The notes under the pieces are model-generated. The model saw only the letters and a program-made list of their open reading frames with translations, made no database searches and had not been told where the DNA came from. DNA of 64,000 bases from Turritopsis dohrnii (Eukaryota > Cnidaria > Hydrozoa > Anthoathecata > Oceaniidae): assembly GCA_027922465.2 (NCBI GenBank), contig BQMF02000002.1, positions 1,054,001 through 1,118,000 of the forward strand. Direction: 5' to 3'. Within the stretch, counting starts at the first letter, position 1. Each line of letters begins with the position of its first letter. Of the stretch, positions 35,936 through 49,908 are shown piece after piece. Both the position numbers and the translations under genes were made by a program.

Positions 35936-38900
35936 CTTATTCAAAGCACTTATGGTGAAATAGATGATATATATGATTTATCTAAAATTCAGCTGCAAAC
36001 AGGTAATAACCTTCGTTTAACTTGTTTGTTGTTTTAGTTTAATGTACTGTTTCTTTAATTAGCAAAGTGTATTTCTTTACTACAGTACCATTCAGATGAA
36101 ACTTTACATGTGCATGAAAATTATCGCATGCTTTTAATAAAGATTTTTATTGGAAATTTTACGATTTGTATATATAAACAATGATGCAATGATATTCAAC
36201 TGGATCATGTTTTAGCCTAGTAATATTAATCATTTACTATGCTCCTGGTTCACATCACTATTTAACTTAACAATATCTTATGACAAACCATTTTGGCAAA
36301 CCAATTTGTACAAGCTTCACAATAACTGTTGTAGTTTTTCCATTATTTCTGAAGTTCCTACTAACAACAAAACATTGAAGGATGAAAAGAATACCAACTG
36401 AATGCCGTAACCTTCACATGATTTCCCTAGGGTATTTCTCTTTCTGGAATGAAACCCTTTTTTCATCCTGGAACCTTTTAACATAAAAACCATAATCACT
36501 AACAACTCAATGATTTGCAATACATTGACAACTGACAAGGTACGATGACAACCATGCAAAATTTAATGATCAAAGGAATTCCTCTGTCCAAAATGATAAT
36601 GTGAGAGATGATAAAACAAAGCCTATTGTTTTTGAAAATTCAAATCATCAATTATTTTATGTAATTATAATAGCACTTTGTTGATATCAACATTACTTCT
36701 GAATTCTGAGTTTTATAACTTTATTCTTCTATTAATCAACTCAAAATCAAGGTGGAAGCCCTTACTCCCTAGTAGTAATTTACAAAGATTTAATGTTAAT
36801 CATATCAAGAGTTATTATGATAATTGTAAGCTATCTTGTTACATTAATAATATGCAATGCTTAAGTTAAAATGTAATTTTAGAAATGAAATACCTCAAAA
36901 AGTACAAAGAATTATAATACTGACAAGAAACCAACTTGTTAAACAACTTTGTGAGCTCTATCAATATTTTTGAAAGTTTCATTTTTTTAATAATTTCTCT
37001 CTAGGCTTGTGGAGATAATGTTTCTCAAGTACCTACTTTTTGTGTTGTTAATATCTTTTAAAAAATTCTTTACTAGGCACTTTTTCTGCAGCTGTATGGA
37101 GAAATGTATCAACCGACAGTGAAACATCTGGCGGCAATCTTGTCAATTTTGCATTTGATGGAATAACTGCGTGTGGAAGATTTTTTCAAGTTCATGCTGG
37201 TCATACAGGATTCATATCTATTAACATTGATTTGGGAGTAGTGAGAAAAATATACCATTTAGAGGTTATCGTATACCCGGGCCATACTAATTATCTTGTA
37301 TCCATTGATGGCAATAATTGGGATGATGCTTCCAAAGAATATCGAGGACGGTATTTGCTCGCCAAAACAGTAACTGCAGCTGGAGGTGGATCAGCTCTTT
37401 GTGAAATTTTGATAACAAGCAGGTGTTTAACAGCCGACAGTAAGAATAAATAAATAAATCCTTTAATAAGTAAATTTTGCCATTTATTCTCAATAATAAA
37501 AACAAAGGTATAAGTTTAAAAAATTATATTAAAATTCAGCACGAAGCTTTTCGGTAAAAACCATTTTCAAGTGTGTATAAAACATTTACATCGCTCATGT
37601 TATATATGTCTATATGTACAATGTCCCTAGGTAATACCATTTCTGAATAGAATGCATTGTTTCCTTTAATCTGTACATGAATTAATGTTTGCATGGATTA
37701 GGTTTGGCGGTTCCAGGAATTTAAAGAAAAACTACTTCTACTTTACATCTTTAATTTTTGCTTTTTTTTCAGAACTTGTAATAATGAATTAAAAAAAAAA
37801 TTATGGGATACTGCTTTTGATTTCTTTGCGTCAATTCAATTTCTATGTTTGATTTATCTCAATCCCTTTGAACGCTCTGATCATTTTCAAATCAAATCAT
37901 TCTGCTAATTAAATCAAACTTAACTAGAAGCCAGATGGCTTTAACCACTGTCACATTATTAAGCCTCTTTCATTGTGTCCATGTTGACCAAATAAAAAAA
38001 TAAAATTATTTTGCTAATACAGTGGCAGATAGTGGCAAAGCCGTTAACTAAAAGTAATGCGTCATCACCTACTTCATCAGAATTTTCCAATTTAATTGCG
38101 AAATAACTTTGTACTAATCAGTTTTAATAGGAACAAGAGGCAGATTAAAAACGGTAGCAGCAAAGGTAATTGTCACACAAATACATTCGTCAAATGATAA
38201 ATATGTTTTAAAATGATTAATTAGTGTAAATGGGGTCTAATCAGAAAACATCAACAAATGAATTTTTTAGATAAAAGAATTACACATGCTTGAGCTGTTA
38301 ATTTTAAATATTTTTTAACTAGTCTTAATACATAAAAACAGTGTAGATAGTTAAGTAAGTAAGTAAGTAAGTAAGGGGAGTTTTTAGTCCTTGGGCTTCC
38401 ATCCGTAAATGGTTGGTTCTTCCGCCCACCGACTTGCAACTATAAGTTGACTTACCGCCAGAGATACGTATAGCATTGCTCTAATTTGCATGAAGGCCAG
38501 TGTGCAGACTGCAACAAACAAGAAAGATAAAGAGATTTTGAAATGATTAACAACAAATACAAATATAATTTCAAATATCAAAGTATCAAAATAAGCAAAA
38601 GTAATTCCGTTTTACTGTACACCTATTTCAATAATATTTGCTCTTTCATGAAGTAAGTGTGAAAATATAAAACGAAACGTATTTTTTAAATGCTTGGAAT
38701 GTGAAATGTTGAAAATTTGAAGGCTATGTTACTTAAATTAGATTTTATATAGCATTATGTGCTGAGTTCCATAGAGTCTGAAGCATAGGCTGGGCATTCA
38801 AAAATTCGGATTGAATAGATAGACGAAGAATGTCTAGTTAAAACAGTTTCTACACACTTTTTTCTGATCATCACTCTGATGATGACCACTTCTTTGTGAA

Positions 38901-41900
38901 TATATAGTAAGAAAGAAAACATATCATCTCTCTATTCTTTCTTTCCAAAAAGAAAGCTTCTGTTGCTATTTTTGATTAATATTACTTGAGAAAAAAGGAG
39001 AGAAAAAAATAGCGTCTCCTACGAAAAAAATTATAAAGAAATAAAAATAAAAATTCTATTCAAAATACTGCAAACAAAGTAAACAAAGCGAATAACAAAC
39101 AAGAATAGTTTGTTAGACGGATCTAAAAGGTTAAAAATAAAAACCACTTCTACTGAAGCTTCTTCTTAACTGAGGTGATCTTCACAAGGCGTTATTTACA
39201 TCAAAAGTGTAAATACATTTCAAAGTGTATTAGATGTAACTAATATCCTTCTTTTTGTTTTTTCCTTATGGGTAAGATCCATTTCTTGCGGTTAAGTGGT
39301 AAAATATAAAATGAAACAACAAAGCACTTTACAGAATATTTTGAAAATCCTAGCCTGCGTACATTCATTACTATATACTTTCGTTAAGGGAGTCTTGCAA
39401 ACTATAAAGAGTAGTCCAAGGGTGCTTTAATATGGTCTTCGCTTTTGCTGCTACCGTGAAAAGCCACCAAAACAGTTAATTGAAACATAAACAACACAAA
39501 GTTACTTTTATTTAACAAAGCTTGTCAACTGAGATATCTTTGGATTTTAACGCTTTTAATGTTTCAATTTTAACTCTCTTGTTTAGCTCATGTATTTTGC
39601 TGTGCTTAAAACATTGGAAAACTTCATCTTGAGAAATATGCCAACAAATAAAATTTCCACACTGGCATCTAGAAATTAACAGATTACAATAATAAGATGA
39701 AAGGAAGTGAGCCCTATATTCTGGTTTGCTTTCGATTAAATGCCACTATAAAATCAAAGCATTCTGAGGAGAAAGTATACTTAACTCAATGAACAGCCAC
39801 TTAGGTTTTTGCATATAAACCATCTGCCATAAAAGCATATCCATATTTTTGATCTTGCCAAGAATAATTTCTGAACACGCTAATCTTGATCTTGATGACA
39901 TAAGAACATAACCTAAAATGTTTTTGAAACTATTATGGAAGAAAAGTATCTAAAGCCTTTCACATTAAAGAATTAAATCCTTCAACATACAGGAAACATT
40001 GGTATGTTAAGGACACTTTAGTATTACCTTGCTAATAGTTTTTTTGTTCTTTTCCATCCCTGTTCGCATAATGATTAGAAAAAATTGAAAATTTTTTTTT
40101 GTTTGGTTCATCTCTTTCTGTTCTTTATTTTTTTGAATAATCAGATTTTAGGATTAGTTCTTTTCCGTTCTTGTCCGGGAAAACTATTCAAGAAGTAGAA
40201 AATGGCCTTTAAAGTGGTTCTCCATTACTACAATTAATGGCTTCTAAAAGCATTTCAATTTTTGACCAACAATTACAACAAAGCACTTTTTTTGTTCTTC
40301 TCATAGTTGCCCAATTGTTGTTGTTTATCGTAAATGTAAAAAATTTCTAGAGATTAACTATTAATTTATCTTTCAAGTTATATTTGGGCTTTTTTTAAAG
40401 ATCTGGTTCTCCTAAATGACTTCATTCTGCTTATAGTTTCAAAATTGCTTGTAAGGAGGATCACAACGGCATCATGTAACGATTGTCATGAAGCAATAAA
40501 ATTATATGCCACTAAAAATCGATTTTTATTTCAACCATTTGGCTACTATGCAGAACAAATGGCATGGTTCACGTTTGCTTTTGATAGCATTATGGTGGTG
40601 AAGGATGTTGTTATGATGTCTCCGATTGATACAAGCAAGATAATCACTGATTTTTCTATCGGTTATCGGATTGACACAGATAGAGAATTCATTATGTACA
40701 CTGAAGATGGTTTACTTAAGGTTTCATGTTTTTTTGTTGTATTTACTTCCACATGTCTGATTGAATCTTTATTTGCTTGATGGAAAAGAATCCATGCAAT
40801 GGTCTCTATGAATAAAAACCATGGCTGTAACAACAGAGGTGTACGAAATCTATATGAAATCCATAAAAACAGCCCTATGTTTAATTTACTGTATGAATAT
40901 ATAGATTAAAAATGTTCTTTAATATTTAGATGTTTAATGCTGGCTCTACTGCAAGCGATACTTATTATGTGTTCTCATTAAAGAATATGATTGCCAATGA
41001 AGTGAGAATACACCTGTCCAGCAATAGAGGAGAAGAGAATCTGTTTAGTTGTTCTTTTCATGGACACAATGCAACTAGTCAGGTTGAATTAAGTAAGTTG
41101 GATATTGAATATTTTGTATTTTTTTGTCTCAATATTTTTAGTGGAGAATAAAATGACAAAATTGACGATCTAGTTTTGTGGAGTTTATTTTTCGCTTTTA
41201 TGAATTTGATATAACATCCAACTAACTACTTTCAGATGAATTGTAGGCGCTGTTTCACAAATTTTTGTGCCCTGAGTGTTTAGTAAAGAAAGTGTGATGA
41301 TTCTTTCTTAAGCAAATTTGTGAAGTCTCCATAGTTTTGCTGAAGGTAGAGATATCGCAGGTGCACCTTTAAATGTTTGTTCAGATAAAACTTGTGACAA
41401 GTATGTTGTAAATATATTATCTTCTATGATAATTAGTATGCCATGTAAAAATTTTTAAAGGTTTTAATTTTGAAAATGTCGCGAATGTGTGATCAAAAAA
41501 TCTGGCATCAACACCATCTCATCTCATGCATGGTTTCACACGCTCAATATAAGAACTTGACAGTAAAATCTCTCTCTAAAATAAAAGTGTGACACATGTC
41601 TGCGCGTAATAGTTATTATTTATATTTTCGTTATTCTTTATTTCGAGATTTCGAGATTTTGTGGCACCAACAACAATTGCATAATTTTATGAATAACACA
41701 AATTTAATTTCATTTTATGATTAACAGCTTGTCAACAATGCTTTGTAAAACTGAAAACAGCAACAGATTTTGTTTATTTTTATATTTTCCCATAGCCGCA
41801 GTTCAGTATTTAACTTTGGCCTAGCCAAGATAGATGAGAATAGAGGCTAGTCTTCAGTGAAGAAGACACTTTTTCAGTTAGTACAGTTGGGCAGTGGAAG

Positions 41901-42501
41901 ATTTTTGCTTCCTGCTAAATGATTAAATGATTCAAGAGATAAAACGTTAAATGATGGAAATAGTGTTGTCCTAAAAGATTTTTAAAAAATTTTTTGAATG
42001 AACGTGTGAAAAACTTTAAAAAAGTGGTATCAATACAAAGTCACATATTTTTTGTTTTTGTTGATAACAATGTACGATGATTGGTAATTAAATGCTTGGA
42101 ACAGTAAAGCATTGAAGCTGTGATTTCAGTGCAACGGTGAAAATTCATTATTAAAAGCCAGGCTCAAGATTTATTTTTATTTTACATCCTGATATAATGT
42201 GGCCCAACTGAAAACATGCACACAGTCATATAAGGCCCTGGAGAAAAACCAGTTTTGTTAATTCAGAGAGTACAAGAACTGCAAGTGAACGATGTTGTAT
42301 ATGCAAAAAGAAGTTCAGAAAACCAATCACATATAATATTTTGATACACATGATTGAGATGCATAATAACTAAAGAATCTGGTCAAGTGTAATTCCCTGG
42401 ATAGTTGTTTAATCTAACAACAGAAACATAATTTACTATGGATGTATTCCATGATAACTGGTACTGTTTTGATACTGTATGTGATATTTAATTTTGTAAA
42501 A

Positions 42502-42532
<31 letters not shown>

Positions 42533-45500
42533 CTGCCAATTTTCCTTACAAACTATGAAGGTAAATCAAAACACATTCTGACATAACAGTCTATAATTAA
42601 ATCAAGCCAGAACACAAACTTCTTCTTTCAGGGGATTTGTGAAATTCAATTTTGCTTATGTTCCTCAAAGTATGTTATTATAATCGCGAAACGTGCATAC
42701 CAGTTTCATTTTAGACAGTGATATATCTATAATCTTTACGGTCAAGTTCTTCTTAGTTGTGTGTAAGACCATATAGAGGTGAGATACACTTTTTTCATGA
42801 TTAGTATAAAAGCACGTGGCATATGACGTCAGATTTATGTTGTAAGTTTTATCCGAGTTACAAAAAGCAAGTGTTATGTTGAATTACATTGGCATAAAGG
42901 ATAGAAAACTTGTCAAGAGTCAGCAAGTATAAATGTAATCATACATTTTTTATGATGAAATTGCCTTAAACATTGATGTTGTGGTGGTTGATATTCAGTT
43001 GTTTAAGGGGAAATGTTAGTCGCATTTAGGTCTTGTAAGTTTTAGCTTCTCAGTCACTTTTTAACTCCTGTAAAAATTGTAAGAGAAGCCTAATCATTTG
43101 ACCCATGAACATCTTTATTTCATAATAAGTTCAAAATAAATTCTTAATTAAATTCAATTCCACCCTGTTTAGTAAGGACATTTTTATGTGAGTATCAGGT
43201 TGATGGTAGTTATACCATTTAAATTATTTCATCATACATTTTTCTTATGGTTATCAATGCTATTGTGTGCATTTTCACAACTTAGGGGATATAGATAGTT
43301 GCATTTTTGTGAATCTTGTTTTTATTAATTTTGTTTATTTGTAATTGTGATGAATGTAGGAAAATTGTAACAAAGCAGAGATGGAATTATTTTAAAAACT
43401 TGAAACCTGCTCTCCTAAAGGGAACTAAACCAAAATAATTTTACCAGAACACAAACATTCTGTAAAAAAAAAGTATCTTTTTGTTTATATTGTTCTAGTA
43501 AACCACCATTATGCAGCATCAATTTTTGTGGAATTATCTCCAGACATGTCAGATGTTAGCATAACTCTTCCATTGGTACACCAGATAAGTGGCATAGTAA
43601 TTGATAATCCAGAAAAGATACAACAGTTTACAATCAACTATGTTCTGGATGGAGCTACTTACGAGTACAGAGATCACCCTGCAGCTAATGAAACAACGGT
43701 TAGTTATTAATAACAGTTGTCATTGCCCTGAGAGTATCAAAGGATTTTAGGACTTGTCTGAGACATCTCTGTTTTGATAACCATTTAGTTTGAAGGCTAT
43801 TTTACAGAAAAAGATATTTTGAGGGAAATTAAGCCTTTGATTTTCTTTTCTAATTTTCTGCATGAAATACTTCTTTTATCCTAGAAGAACCCCTTTTTTA
43901 TGTATAAAAAGTATCCCAAATGAAAAAGTTGCTAAAATTAAAGTTAAATCACCGTTACACGTTTCTGTTTTAAAAGTCATGATGTCACAGAGCGAATTTC
44001 GTTTGCGGGATGTCTGACGTTCATGAAAGTTCAGCGTCTTCGGTAATTCTCAATTTTGAAACTGAAGTAAGTGATCATGATGAAGATAAAGAAGAAGAAT
44101 TAAACTCAGGTAGATTGGAAAACTTGCATTTGTGCTCATGCAAGACATACTCGAAGAAATGATGATTAATGAGTGTGAATGCTGTAGAAAGGATGACAAG
44201 TAAAAAGCATACATCTTTATTATGAAGACAAAGATACATGTTTTCCACAAGGGATCATGTTAAACAACTTTAAACAACCGATTGTGTTTTTTATTTTTAA
44301 CTGAATGAGAACCAGGTAAACAGAAAAAGTTTTCGAACATTAGTGTAAAATACGATGGACAAAATGACAGCTGATATGTATTTGCAACGAAAGATCAAAT
44401 TTCCATTAGATGCGTCATTCTTTATACACTCTTCGAAGATGAAACTCACATTATGAACTCACATTATGAATGTAAATTTAGCAGCAATGATTCAAGGAAA
44501 AAAATAACACTCATACTGAAGCTAAACAATATTTTATATCATGAAGAACTTTCATTAACAAAAACAAAATTTTCATGTTCAAGCAATCCCTACAAAAAGA
44601 TTAATTGCACTGTGACATTAAAAATTTGTACAATCTCTATCACAGTGCTCTTTTGCAAGCAGCAATGGTGCCTGTTGTTAGGTATTAAGTAACGAAAAAT
44701 TGAATATAACTATTATTTTAAAACATTTGTAATGGTCACAGAAGATTAATGAGACCTTTCTGCAGCTACTATAGAAATGTTTCTATGAAGGCTTAATGTC
44801 CCTTTAAGTAAAGGTTTTTCCAGAAATTTCTCTTTTAATCTTAGTCTTAGGTCATAGTTCTTTTATTGCACTGGTTCTCAAGGCTGTGCAAAAACGTAAA
44901 CAAGCCTCTAGGCTGCACCCATATTCAATGCAACATGTGTGATCAGTATCAAAGTAAACAAAGACGAATAGTTTTATAGGCAATAGTACTAAGCTTAGAT
45001 AACACTGTTGTGGTTGAGGACTGATGTTAGCAAACTTGCTGGACATCGATTAGATACGGTCAAATTTCTTGAAATGGATTGTATCAGGATCAACCCAAAA
45101 TATAAATTAGAGAAGCATTATAGATCAACCGCTAATCTCTTAGGTTATCAGTGACTTCTTAGACATGTAGATTGTAAAAAGCAATTCTTTTATTGTTATT
45201 GTGTGTTTTCTATATCCTTTTGATTATAAAACGAAATGGAGTTCTCAAGTTATCTAGTTTTGTAATAATAGAACTTTGATAGCAAAATCAGGTGTGTTTT
45301 TATATTTTGATATGTTTTTATAAGTGTTATTAAAATATGTTTAAATTTATTTTGACAAAAGCTTTTCGGCTTGCGCCATCATCAATGTCATATATGCAAA
45401 TGACATGGTGAATATTTTTAATTTTATATTTTGTCTCTGTTGATTGTGGTATCATTCAATAAGAAAATATCACTATAAAAGTTCAAAACTTGTGTGGGAA

Positions 45501-46638
45501 GCCCTTTTTCCAGTAGATATGTTGATAGTAGCATATTGGAAAAAGATGAGAGGATGAAACAGCTTTTCAATGGTCAAACCTCCCAATGAACTTTTCCTCA
45601 ATTTTTTTGCAGTAAATATCAGAGGATGAGAGTGTTTTTAAAAAAGAGTTCAGAGAGCAGTGACAGTAACATTCTGTCTTGCAATATAGTTGTTACAATA
45701 ATAATTTATCCATGGTAATCTTATTATTTATTTCAGATATTTTTTGGAGCAAGGAACATCAAATTGAAACCATTTGTCGCAGACACAGTGATCATTTGTA
45801 ATCTAGAAGTATCTTTCCTTGTTGTGAGAGACAATACCTCGTTCCATTTGAAGGGACAAGATAAACTAGGTACTTATCATAGTATGAGTGAGTTCTGATT
45901 GTGAAACAGTTTTCTATTTTAGGTCAAGCATAATAAATGTTCTGTAATAATTATTACTATCAAGAAACAAAAGTCTTTCGTAGATTTCCACTGTCAATGA
46001 CCTTTCAAATTGATTTTGATGAGGTTGCGGATTTCAGCAACATGACGAAACCTTATCTGAATAATGCTATGACAATCTAGTCAAGGTCAAGGTTATTAAG
46101 ATGGAATAAATTGTTACATAGCTGTAAACATTGATTATGTGTTATGTGTTTTAAAATGACTTGATACGTCACATTTGTTCAGTTCTAATCTATTGAGTTT
46201 TCTGCAATGTGCTAGTGATCCAGTAGGCAAAATCATAAAAAAGTCACTGCGACGGAGAGCATTTTTGTTGAAATTGTGTGTGTATTCCTGTGGAAACACA
46301 CTCCTTCACAAAGATTTTTTAACAAATGTACTGGCTGAATGTTTTGGATGTTCTAGTCAGCCAGTCTGTTGATAGTTTCCAAGTTAGTTTCACTTGAATG
46401 CATTTCCTTATAGTTGATCATGAATGGTCATCATCAGAGCCAATGAATAAAGAAAGTTTGTTGGACACATTTTACTTGTATCATGATACAGCCGGAAGAG
46501 AACCGTTGGTTGGCAATGCAGTTAATCTTGAAAAGCGTGCACCAGAGGAGCAAGCAAGAAGTAACTATATTGGTGCAGACTGTTACACCCAGCCACAGTT
46601 GTGTGACACTGGTTTTTCTGTCGCTGTTGATTTTGAAG
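35936..46638 (+). CDS. Extracellular F5/8-type and LamG-like module protein (part A)
   Basis: Seven phase-consistent exons: 35936-36002, 37077-37439, 40437-40720, 40930-41092, 43499-43698, 45737-45869, 46414-46638 (about 478 codons, both ends incomplete). The first two encode a galactose-binding-like module (FQVHAGHTGFISINIDLG, YLVSIDGNNWDDASKEY). Exons 3-4 encode a discoidin/F5/8-type module (WFTFAFDSIMVVKDVVMM, DFSIGYRIDTDREFIMYTED, NEVRIHLSSNRGEE), exons 5-6 a second (HQISGIVIDNPEKIQQF, INYVLDGATYEYRDH). Both are split by a phase-0 intron at the equivalent place and flanked by phase-1 introns. Exon 7 encodes the front half of a LamG/concanavalin-like domain (DTFYLYHDTAGREPL, GNAVNLEKRAP, DCYTQPQLCDTGFSVAVDFE). 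Lectin-like, secreted or membrane-bound adhesion function is inferred from domain type. The matching back half is not in the next 5 kb. Confidence 0.68.
42506..42532. repeat. (TA)n microsatellite
   Basis: About 13 TA units inside an intron of the extracellular protein gene. Confidence 0.9.
42726..42865 (+). mobile_element. Helitron fragment, relative of the 50112 copy
   Basis: TCTATAATCTTTACGGTCAA follows an A. The TTTACGGTCAAGTTCTT, CACTTTTTTCA and GTGGCATATGACGTCAG words are shared with 50170-50275. The end resembles TTATCCGAGTTAC, against TTACCCGGGTTACTAG in the other copy. Internally deleted and decayed. Confidence 0.5.
46220..46336 (+). mobile_element. Hairpin MITE, family 1, copy
   Basis: Starts CCAGTAGGCAAAATCAT and continues GTCACTGCGACGGAGAGCAT, with CACACTCCTTCACAAAG in the right arm. 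It lies 78 bp before the exon at 46414. Confidence 0.75.
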
Positions 46639-49600
46639 GTAACCTTTGTTGTGTGGTTTACTCTAAATTTTTGTTCTATCAGACAATCTTTGACTAATCA
46701 TGACCAAATCTTGAGAATTTTAAATGCTAAAAATGCTGTCAGATATATAATTGTACTAAGGCTCTAGGTTATTCCACTGACAATGTGAAACAAGTTGATT
46801 GAAAAGAATTTTTACAAAAACTTTGAAAATAAAATTGTCCTTGAATGTGAACAACATAAATGCATTAGTCTGTAATCTGTCAAGCATCATGGTTTCAATT
46901 AAACTCACTTGCTCATAACTAGGCAGAATATAATTAGTAATGGGCTAAAACTTTGTAAAACTTTGTAAAAAAACAAAATAGATAAACAACTACCAGCTTT
47001 TCCTGTACTCACATAAAATGTTTTTTAGTTTTTCTTGGCTTTAACCTATTCTTTATGTTTCATCTATTGCTTTCTCTTTTTTCATCTTCCTCGTTAACTA
47101 TTATCTTCTACAATTTACCCCTTCCTTTTCCCCTGCCAAATAGGCCGGCGTCTATGCCACAAAAACTTGTCATGACCGCTGTACAACTCACAGACCACAG
47201 TTTCTATGAAGAAATCCTCGAGTTAAATATTACTGATAACAGTTCCCACTCATAACCTGGTCCCTTTGTTTGCAAATTGGGTCTAAAGTTCCAGTTTATC
47301 GGGTCTATCGGTTTTGTTTCGTATGTGAACGATTCTAAATGTTATGTTCTAGTGCATATTTTACAGACTTATCTTTCTGTGGCGCTTGCAAATTAAATAT
47401 GCTTGTATTTCAGGTCTGTAAAATAATATGGGTAAAAAAAATAAAGATGCTAACTTTAGTTATGATAAATAATTGTTCGCCACCTGTGAGGAGGTAGCTT
47501 TAAGATGAAATGCTTTCTTCATTTTCCTGGGAACAATAATGAAGAAACAATAAACAAAATATCGCAGAAGACCTTTGATACTTTTTTAAATGCACATGAA
47601 CAGTGGTTAGCATCACCAGAGGAACTGAGGAACTGGCCTTGTCGTTGCCAGATTTGTTGTTTATCCATTCTCTCCTCTCGACCATGGCTGCTGTTTGAAT
47701 ATTGTTTAAATATAATTATCGAAAAATACGAAAGCCTAAACAGTAGCACTGCTTAACAAGGGTTTAGGCACATGAAAATCGGTATAATTGAAACAAGCCA
47801 AAGAAAAGTTAAACAATCCTCAGAGTAACTACTAGCTGATATCTTGATGAAAAAAAGATAAATAAACAATCTTGTAATTTTATTAAAGGCTAAGACCAAA
47901 TTTTAGTGAATGTAAATACGTTTTTTCCCATAAAATATTATATTCAGCCTATGAATTAGTCTCTATAAAGGATCGAAACATCTACTACTCTTATTATCTC
48001 TATATCCTATGTTTGAGGTTGCATTGTTTACCTTGTCATTTTCCAGAATAGTCAGTTATATTGCATTTTACAATATCATGGCAGTTGCTACAGAAAATTC
48101 ACGTGTTTAAAATGGAAAGAGCAAGGAAGGTTGCAAGTATATAAAAAGTTATCTGTCAAACCTAGCTGTTCTGAAGCAAAAGCTTAACCAAAATTTCCTG
48201 GTAGATTAGACGGTCATCAGTGATCACATAGAATAAAACTAGGATCTGGTATTTCGGAAGAGGTTTGCATCATTTGCAAAAAGGGGAGTCCTATGTTAAA
48301 TCAGACTGCTTTCAATTCATTGGGTGTCAGTTATTAAAAGTTTCTCCAAAGGCTTTAAAGAATATATTTTCTCATAAATTGTGTATACACTTGAAATGGG
48401 CATACATCTTTGGAATCAGAAGAAAGGAAAACATATACATGACTTAGTAAATGCTATAACATAACATGCTTGGCAGCTAAGAGATGTAGCAAGACTTAAA
48501 GAAGACCATGATGTTTTATTATATAGAAGGGAAGTTCATCATCGAAGTGTTATAACAAAGACGTGTATTCAGTTCGCAAAAGTAAAAACAGTATACGCTT
48601 TACCACTAGTCATTTGAGTTATAATTCAATTACATTGATGAAGGAGTTGTCAAACTGACTGAGACTGTCATTATGGGTTTGTCAGAATAGTTAGAGAAAA
48701 TAAGGGTTTCAGCGTCAGGAGTTATAGCAGATGGAGAGTCAAGCCAGAGATAAAGTCGAAAGTTTAAAGAGAAATTATGTTTCATGATCCACCTGAAAAA
48801 AAGCAAAAGTCATTTGGTGTTCAGAAATGAACATTGATTGATACAGGACAGATCATTGAAGAGTATGCAGTGAAAGTGACACAGAAAGCGAATGTGAATT
48901 TCAACAAGAAGAATATTTCAACAAGACTGTCAACCAGCTTTAAAATCATGCAGTGCAGCTTTAGAAATCAAAAGAATATGTATAAAACAATTCCAGAAAT
49001 GAGTTGTTTGTGGCCACCCAAATCATCATAGCTGACATTAAAGGATTGTTTGAATCCTCCTAAACTTTTAAACCTTTTTGTCTTGATCTTTCTGATGACC
49101 CCACATTAGATGATATGTGGACATTAAGGAGGAGTTTACACCAAAAGTTTTGATTGTTACCCAAGATATGATATTTTCATCATCAAAGGGCAAAAAAGCT
49201 GTTATCTTTAAGCATGGGAACAAGGCAGATAGCAGGCTCTAAAAAGATAATTCAATCGTTAAATATGATCTCTGAAATAGCTCTACCATCAGTATTTCAC
49301 AGTAGTGTGTTCACAACTTTTGATTGAAGTAACATTGATTTCAGAGAAGAAACAAGATCAGTAAAGGTTCAACACATATGTCCAATGATATTATAATTCA
49401 AAGAAGTAGTTCACTACTGCATGAAATTAGGTATTCCAACCACTAAAGAAAAGTGTGCGACCATTGAAAGAACCCATCAATAACATTTCACACTTTGTAT
49501 TAGGGAGAAAGGAATCTGTGCAATTTAACGCACAGTACACAGATTAAACCTTTTTTTGTCTGAATGAACAGGAATAACTTATTCTAAGATCAATAGATTT

Positions 49601-49908
49601 CGTTAAATACATCTTACATCTTACCTAGTTGGACAGGATTTTATACTTTATCTTAACCCCTGTGATTAATGTTCCTGGCACAGGCATCTCTACATTTTAC
49701 AAAATACTCATCAGAACAATTGGGATTTTTGATTAATTAAATTGATGAGGCCTTGTACAAAAAAGTTAATTTTAAGTTTCACTTTCAAAGAGCTACACTT
49801 TCCTTCTGATAGTCATTTTTGTTCCATAAATAGTCTACCATATTCAGATATATGTTTGGTAGGAAACTTTATTCTGTATTAAATTTGCTAAACAATGATA
49901 TATAAAAA
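46639..49908. other. Non-coding gap between parts A and B
   Basis: No exon continuing the LamG-like domain could be found here. Two open stretches (about 47145-47252 and 47505-47756) contain protein-like sequence, for instance KISQKTFDTFLNAHEQWL. Neither joins the preceding exon in phase, and they look like decayed multicopy or transposon-associated sequence. The rest is AT-rich with scattered stops. Confidence 0.35.

Noticed and set aside
43975..44205. Acidic segment followed by cysteine-rich residues (ECECCRKDD)
   Set aside because: Slight likeness to transposon-linked cysteine domains, but stops and a frame change intervene; too weak to annotate.
47055..47255. ORF ending MTAVQLTDHSFYEEILELN
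   Set aside because: Its phase does not match the exon ending at 46638 and no family is recognised.
47505..47756. 83-codon ORF with KISQKTFDTFLNAHEQWL
   Set aside because: Resembles multicopy invertebrate ORFs only vaguely; short and isolated.
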